From positions 1 through 35,932 of the forward strand of contig JAIMJL010000023.1 in assembly GCA_020693225.1 (NCBI GenBank): DNA of 35,932 bases, in the 5' to 3' direction. A program made the position numbers and the translations under genes. The DNA is from Sandarakinorhabdus sp. GTDB taxonomy: Bacteria > Pseudomonadota > Alphaproteobacteria > Sphingomonadales > Sphingomonadaceae. Positions within the stretch are counted from its first letter, which is position 1, and every line of letters begins with the position of its first letter. Positions 31,716 to 35,932 of the stretch are shown here, one piece after another. The notes beneath the pieces are model-generated. The model worked only from the letters and a program-made list of their open reading frames with translations. It was not told the DNA's origin and ran no database searches.

Positions 31716-32999
31716 TCAGCGTTTGTCGAGCGGCACGAAGGGCCGCTGCGGGGCGCCGGTGTAAAGCTGGCGGGGGCGGCCGATCTTCTGTTCGGGATCG
31801 CCGATCATTTCATTCCATTGCGCCACCCAGCCCACGGTGCGGGCGAGTGCGAACAGGGCGGTGAACATCGACGTTGGGAAACCGATCGCCGACAGGATGA
31901 TGCCGGAATAGAAATCGACATTGGGGAAGAGTTTTTTCTCGATGAAATAGGGATCGTTAAGCGCCATCTCTTCGAGTTGCAGCGCCACATCGAAGATCGG
32001 ATCGGTGACGTTCATTTCCTTGAACACTTCGCGCACGGTTTGCTGCATCACCGTGGCGCGCGGATCGTAATTTTTGTAGACCCGGTGACCGAATCCCATC
32101 AGGCGGAAACTGTCGTCCTTGTCTTTGGCGCGGGCGATATAGTGCGGGATTTTGTCTGGCGTGCCGATTTCGCGCAGCATGTTGAGCGCCGCTTCGTTGG
32201 CGCCGCCGTGCGCCGGGCCCCACAGGCAGGCGATTCCGGCTGCGATGCAGGCGAATGGATTGGCGCCCGATGAGCCGGCGAGGCGCACCGTGGAGGTGGA
32301 TGCGTTCTGTTCGTGATCGGCGTGCAGGATGAAGATGCGGTCCAGAGCGCGTTCGACCACCGGATTGACCACATAGGGTTCGGCCGGGACGGCGAAGGTC
32401 ATGCGCAGGAAATTGCCGGTGTAGCTGAGCGAATTGTCGGGATAGATGAAGGGCTGGCCGATGGAGTATTTATAGGCCAGCGCGGCAATCGTCGGCATCT
32501 TGGCAATCAGCCGGTGGCTGGCGATCATGCGCTGCTTGGGATCATCGATGTCGGTGGAATCGTGATAGAAAGCGCTGAGTGCGCCGACGACGCCGCACAT
32601 GATGGCCATCGGGTGCGCGTCGCGGCGGAAGCCGCGGAAGAACTGCATCAGTTGCTCGTGCACCATGGTGTGCCGGCTGATGGTGTATTTGAAGGTTGCC
32701 AGCTCTTCGTGGGTGGGCAATTCGCCTTCGGTGAGCAGATAGGCGACTTCCATGAAGCTGGAATCGCGCGCCAGATCCTCGATCGAATAGCCACGGTGCA
32801 GCAGCACACCCTGATCGCCATCGATATAGGTGATGCCGGATTCGCAGGCTGCCGTGGAGGTGAAGCCGGGATCGAAGGTGAAGGCGCCGGTGCGCGCATA
32901 GAGCTTGCGGATATCCAGCACATCGGGACCGATGCTGCCTTCCAGCACGGCATAGTCCTGCGCCGGACCGCCGAGGGCCAGTGTTGCAGTCTTGGTCAT
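31716..32999 (-). CDS. gltA: Citrate synthase
   Basis: This 427-residue type II (Gram-negative) citrate synthase condenses acetyl-CoA and oxaloacetate in the TCA cycle. Catalytic His residues lie in LHADHEQN and GHRVYK, and the catalytic Asp is in NVDFYSG. HGGANE is also present. GAGGTGA precedes the ATG at 32999. It lies 48 bases downstream of gltX on the same strand. Confidence 0.97.
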   Translation of the reverse strand: MTKTATLALGGPAQDYAVLEGSIGPDVLDIRKLYARTGAFTFDPGFTSTAACESGITYIDGDQGVLLHRGYSIEDLARDSSFMEVAYLLTEGELPTHEELATFKYTISRHTMVHEQLMQFFRGFRRDAHPMAIMCGVVGALSAFYHDSTDIDDPKQRMIASHRLIAKMPTIAALAYKYSIGQPFIYPDNSLSYTGNFLRMTFAVPAEPYVVNPVVERALDRIFILHADHEQNASTSTVRLAGSSGANPFACIAAGIACLWGPAHGGANEAALNMLREIGTPDKIPHYIARAKDKDDSFRLMGFGHRVYKNYDPRATVMQQTVREVFKEMNVTDPIFDVALQLEEMALNDPYFIEKKLFPNVDFYSGIILSAIGFPTSMFTALFALARTVGWVAQWNEMIGDPEQKIGRPRQLYTGAPQRPFVPLDKR

Positions 33000-33047
33000 G
33001 GCTTCACCTCGTTCGCTGCTTGCTGCACGGCATGAAAATGCCGGGCC

Positions 33048-34511
33048 TCAGTGTGCTGTTGCATGCGCCGCATCCTGAATGCGATGCAAGGATTCGTCGC
33101 GCCCCAGCACCGCCATGATGGCGAACACGCTGGGGCTGGTTGTCTGCCCGGTGAGCGCCGCCCGCAGAGGCCCCGCCACCTTGCCAAGGCCCACGCCCGA
33201 AGCCTCGGATACGGCCTTGGCAGCCGCTTCGAGCGGCTCCCTTGACCAATCCTCGATCCCCGTGAGGGCGCTTGCCACGGCACCCAGCAACGCCAGGCCG
33301 GGCGGGTCTAGCAATTTTTCGGCGGCTTCGTCCATCACGATTGGGCGATTGCGAACGAGATAGCGGGCGGAATCGGCTAACTCATTGAGATTTTTTGCCC
33401 TTGGTTTCAGTTCGTCCATGCTGCGAAGCAGCAGATCATGATCGGCTTCGCGGAGCGGACGGCCAGCAGATTCGGCCAGACGGGGGGCGATGAGGGCGAC
33501 GAGGCGCGGGTTTTCGGCGCGCTTCAGATAGTAAGCGTTGACGCTTTCCAGCTTTTTCAGATCGAAGCGGGCGGGCGAGCGACCGACACCGGCGAGATCG
33601 AACAGCGCGATCGCCTCATCGCGGCTCAGCAGTTCGGTGTCGCCATGCCCCCAGCCGAGCCGCAGCAGATAATTTTCCAGCGCCTCGGGGAGGATGCCCA
33701 GCTCGTCGCGATAGGCCTCCACGCCGAGCGCGCCGTGCCGCTTGGAGAGTTTCGCCCCATCCGGCCCGTGAATCATCGGCACATGCGCATACGCCGGTTC
33801 CGGCCAATCGAGTGCGCGAATGAGCGCCAGCTGGCGGAAGGCGTTGGAGAGATGATCGTCGCCACGGATGACATGGGTGACGCCCATGTCATGATCATCG
33901 ACCACGACGGCCAGCATATAGGTTGGGGTGCCATCGGAGCGCAGCAGCACGAAATCATCGAGCGTACTGTTCTGTACGGTGACGTTGCCCTGCACCTGAT
34001 CGGCGATCGTGGCTTCGCCTTCGATTGGGGCTTTCAGGCGCACGACATAGGGCTGGTTGGCCGGCCAATCGGTGCGGTCACGCCAGCGGCCATCATAGCG
34101 TTGCGGCTCGCCATTGGCCTTTTGCGCGGCGCGCATGGCTTCCAGCTCTTCCGCTGTGGCGTAGCAGCGATAGGCGCGGCCTTTGGCGATGAGATCATGT
34201 GCGACTTCGGCATGGCGGGCGGCGCGGGCAAACTGGAACACCGGCGGCTCGTCGGCTTCAAGGCCCAGCCAGGCCATGCCATCGAGGATGGCGCGGATGG
34301 CATCATCGGTGGAGCGGGTGCGATCGGTGTCTTCGATGCGGAGCAGGAAGGTGCCGCCGTGGTGGCGGGCATAGAGCAGGTTGAACAGCGCGGTGCGGGC
34401 GCCGCCGATGTGCAGATAGCCGGTGGGCGAGGGGGCGAAGCGGGTGACGGGCGCGCCGGGCTTGCGGCGGTTGCCGCTTTGCGGGCCAGTTTGTGGGGTT
34501 GCGTTTGGCAT
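33048..34511 (-). CDS. gltX: Glutamyl-tRNA synthetase
   Basis: This is a 487-residue class I synthetase with the HIGH-type motif HIGG at about residue 34 ([17 protein letters not shown]) and the KMSKS-type motif KLSKRHG. A C-terminal anticodon-binding helical domain follows. The ATG at 34511 gives a short extra N-terminal tail before [10 protein letters not shown]; the much longer open frame upstream is antisense to comEC. Alphaproteobacteria often have two gltX copies, and which of the two this is cannot be told here. Confidence 0.95.
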   Translation of the reverse strand: MPNATPQTGPQSGNRRKPGAPVTRFAPSPTGYLHIGGARTALFNLLYARHHGGTFLLRIEDTDRTRSTDDAIRAILDGMAWLGLEADEPPVFQFARAARHAEVAHDLIAKGRAYRCYATAEELEAMRAAQKANGEPQRYDGRWRDRTDWPANQPYVVRLKAPIEGEATIADQVQGNVTVQNSTLDDFVLLRSDGTPTYMLAVVVDDHDMGVTHVIRGDDHLSNAFRQLALIRALDWPEPAYAHVPMIHGPDGAKLSKRHGALGVEAYRDELGILPEALENYLLRLGWGHGDTELLSRDEAIALFDLAGVGRSPARFDLKKLESVNAYYLKRAENPRLVALIAPRLAESAGRPLREADHDLLLRSMDELKPRAKNLNELADSARYLVRNRPIVMDEAAEKLLDPPGLALLGAVASALTGIEDWSREPLEAAAKAVSEASGVGLGKVAGPLRAALTGQTTSPSVFAIMAVLGRDESLHRIQDAAHATAH

Positions 34512-34565
34512 GAAAGGGTCCGAAGGTTTTGCCGGGTCGGCTGATGGCGAGGGATTTGCCTTTGC

Positions 34566-35932
34566 GTGGCTAGCAGCTTGTCCGACGCGCCGCAAAAGGC
34601 GTTTTTCCCGAGCTTGGGCCGTTGGGATCGCCTGCTGCCGCTGATGGCTGCCGAGCAGGGGCGCTGGATCCTGTTTGCGCCGGTGCTGCTGGGGGCGGGG
34701 ATTGCGCTGTGGTTTCTGCTGCCGACGGTGGCGGATCGGCAATTTGCGCTGGCGCTGGCGGCGGCCTTGGCGATCGCGGGGCTGGCCATGCATGGCCTTG
34801 CGGCGCGCCTGCTGGCGGGGGCGGGGCTTCTGCTGGCGCTGGGGCTGGTGGTGGCGGAGGTGCGCAGCCTTTCGGTGGCCGCGCCGGTGCTGCACCATCG
34901 GCTGGGGGCGGCGGCGATGACCGGCGAGGTGCTGGCGGTGCAGGCGCGCGCCGGGGGGGAGCGGTGGCGGCTGCTGTTGCGGCGCGATGCCAGCGATATC
35001 GATCCGGCAGTGACCTTGCAGATCGGGCTTTCCGAACGGCCGCCGGGCGATGTGCTGCCGGGCGCGCGGGTGCGGGTGGTGGCGATTTTGCAGCCGCGCG
35101 CCGGGCCGGTGCTGCCGGGCGGGCATGATATGGCGCGGGCGGCGTGGTTTGACGGGATCAGCGGTTTTGGCCGGGCGATCGGGCCGCCGGCGGTGCTGGT
35201 GCCGGCGCCGCCGGAGCGGCTGTGGCTGGCGCGGCAGCGGGTGATGCTGACCGGATTTGTGCAGCAGCGGATCGGCGGAGATGCCGGGCGGATGGCGGCG
35301 GCGCTGGTGACCGGGGATCAGGGGCAGGTGCCGCCGGAGAGGCTGGAGGCGATGCGGACTGCCGGGCTGGCGCATTTGCTGAGCGTGTCGGGCTTTCACA
35401 TTTCGGTGGTGGCGGGTGGCGCGTTGCTGCTGTTTCGCTCGCTGCTGGCCTTGTGGCCGTGGTTTGCGCTGCGCTTTTCGGTGCGAACGGCGGCGGCGCT
35501 GCTGGCCGGGCTGGCGGGGACGGCCTATGCCCTGCTGGCGGGGGCCGAGGTGCCCGCGGTGCGAGCGGCGATCACCGCCTGGATCGTGCTGCTGGCGCTG
35601 GCGGCGGGGCGCAATCCGCTTTCGCTGCGGCTGATCGCCTTTGCCGCCTTTGCCATTCTGCTGCTGCGGCCCGAGGCGCTTTTGACGCCGGGGTTTCAGC
35701 TGAGTTTTGCCGCTGTGACTTCGCTGGTGCTGCTATCGCAATCGGCGGTGGGTGAGCGGTTTTTGCGGGCGGATCCGGAAGCCGGGATGCTGGCGCGGGC
35801 CGGACGCTATGGGCTGGCGCTGCTGGCTTCGGGGCTGGTGGCGGAGATTGTGCTGGCGCCGATTGCCATGGCGCATTTCGGGCGCACCGGCGTTTATGGG
35901 GTGTTTGCCAATCTGCTGGCGATCCCGCTGAC
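34566..35932 (+). CDS. comEC: ComEC/Rec2 family DNA uptake channel (C-terminus cut by window edge)
   Basis: About 455 codons are visible and the frame is open to the right edge. It starts at a GTG (34566), 54 bases from the divergent gltX start; an in-frame TGA at 34542 sets the limit. N-terminal helices and an OB-fold-like region (about 115-210) are followed by the competence domain, with LLSVSGFH around 272-278 and [10 protein letters not shown] further on. ComEC moves single-stranded DNA across the inner membrane. The missing part would hold more helices and the metallo-beta-lactamase domain, if present. Confidence 0.88.
   Translation, partial: MASSLSDAPQKAFFPSLGRWDRLLPLMAAEQGRWILFAPVLLGAGIALWFLLPTVADRQFALALAAALAIAGLAMHGLAARLLAGAGLLLALGLVVAEVRSLSVAAPVLHHRLGAAAMTGEVLAVQARAGGERWRLLLRRDASDIDPAVTLQIGLSERPPGDVLPGARVRVVAILQPRAGPVLPGGHDMARAAWFDGISGFGRAIGPPAVLVPAPPERLWLARQRVMLTGFVQQRIGGDAGRMAAALVTGDQGQVPPERLEAMRTAGLAHLLSVSGFHISVVAGGALLLFRSLLALWPWFALRFSVRTAAALLAGLAGTAYALLAGAEVPAVRAAITAWIVLLALAAGRNPLSLRLIAFAAFAILLLRPEALLTPGFQLSFAAVTSLVLLSQSAVGERFLRADPEAGMLARAGRYGLALLASGLVAEIVLAPIAMAHFGRTGVYGVFANLLAIPL

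Noticed and set aside
1-35932. CRISPR array, tRNA, rRNA, insertion sequence or prophage
   Set aside because: No regularly spaced repeats, cloverleaf-like sequences, transposase or phage proteins were seen on either strand.

Overview
The window looks like chromosomal DNA of a GC-rich alphaproteobacterium, most likely in the order Sphingomonadales. The reasons are two large TonB-dependent receptors with sphingomonad-style N-termini, a PEPxxWA-type PEP-CTERM protein, a cobS / penicillin acylase / cobT neighbourhood, a HemJ-type protoporphyrinogen oxidase, and a gltA-gltX pair divergent from comEC. The genus cannot be fixed from sequence reading alone.

Region 1 (1-9001) is an accessory catabolic cluster. 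A KstD-like FAD dehydrogenase (minus strand, running off the left edge) is divergent from a plus-strand run: TonB-dependent receptor, short-chain dehydrogenase resembling bacterial 3beta/17beta-hydroxysteroid dehydrogenases, NTF2/SnoaL-like protein, Rieske oxygenase alpha subunit, and an AceE-like homodimeric E1 enzyme. Two perfect inverted repeats lie in the divergent control region. Together the genes suggest uptake and oxidation of a steroid-like or other alicyclic substrate. This is an inference from family membership, not a demonstrated pathway.

Region 2 (9010-19208) holds conserved genes: hemJ, cobS, a membrane-anchored penicillin acylase (convergent with cobS, with overlapping stop codons), a second TonB-dependent receptor, cobT, and a RecQ helicase ending 1 base from cobT.

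Region 3 (19217-22300) pairs a minus-strand metal-handling operon (CopL-like Cys/His/Met-rich protein, outer-membrane-like protein, MerP-like HMA protein, MerT-like membrane protein) with a divergent PEP-CTERM gene. The 264-base control region contains a sigma54-type -24/-12 element for the PEP-CTERM gene, a sigma70-like promoter that would give a leaderless copL-like mRNA, two perfect inverted repeats and a direct repeat. This is the densest regulatory region in the window.

Region 4 (22331-31704) has an alpha/beta hydrolase with a coupled TPR protein. Convergent to these is a minus-strand operon: GMC oxidoreductase, epoxide hydrolase, DMT transporter and oligopeptidase-B-like S9 peptidase. 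Then come a GDPD lipoprotein and a coupled quinone oxidoreductase on the plus strand.

Region 5 (31716-35932) carries citrate synthase and glutamyl-tRNA synthetase on the minus strand, and the first part of ComEC on the plus strand, cut by the right edge. I saw no rRNA, tRNA, CRISPR array, transposase or phage gene. There is no gene-free stretch longer than 300 bases; the longest is 20957-21220, which is described in detail.
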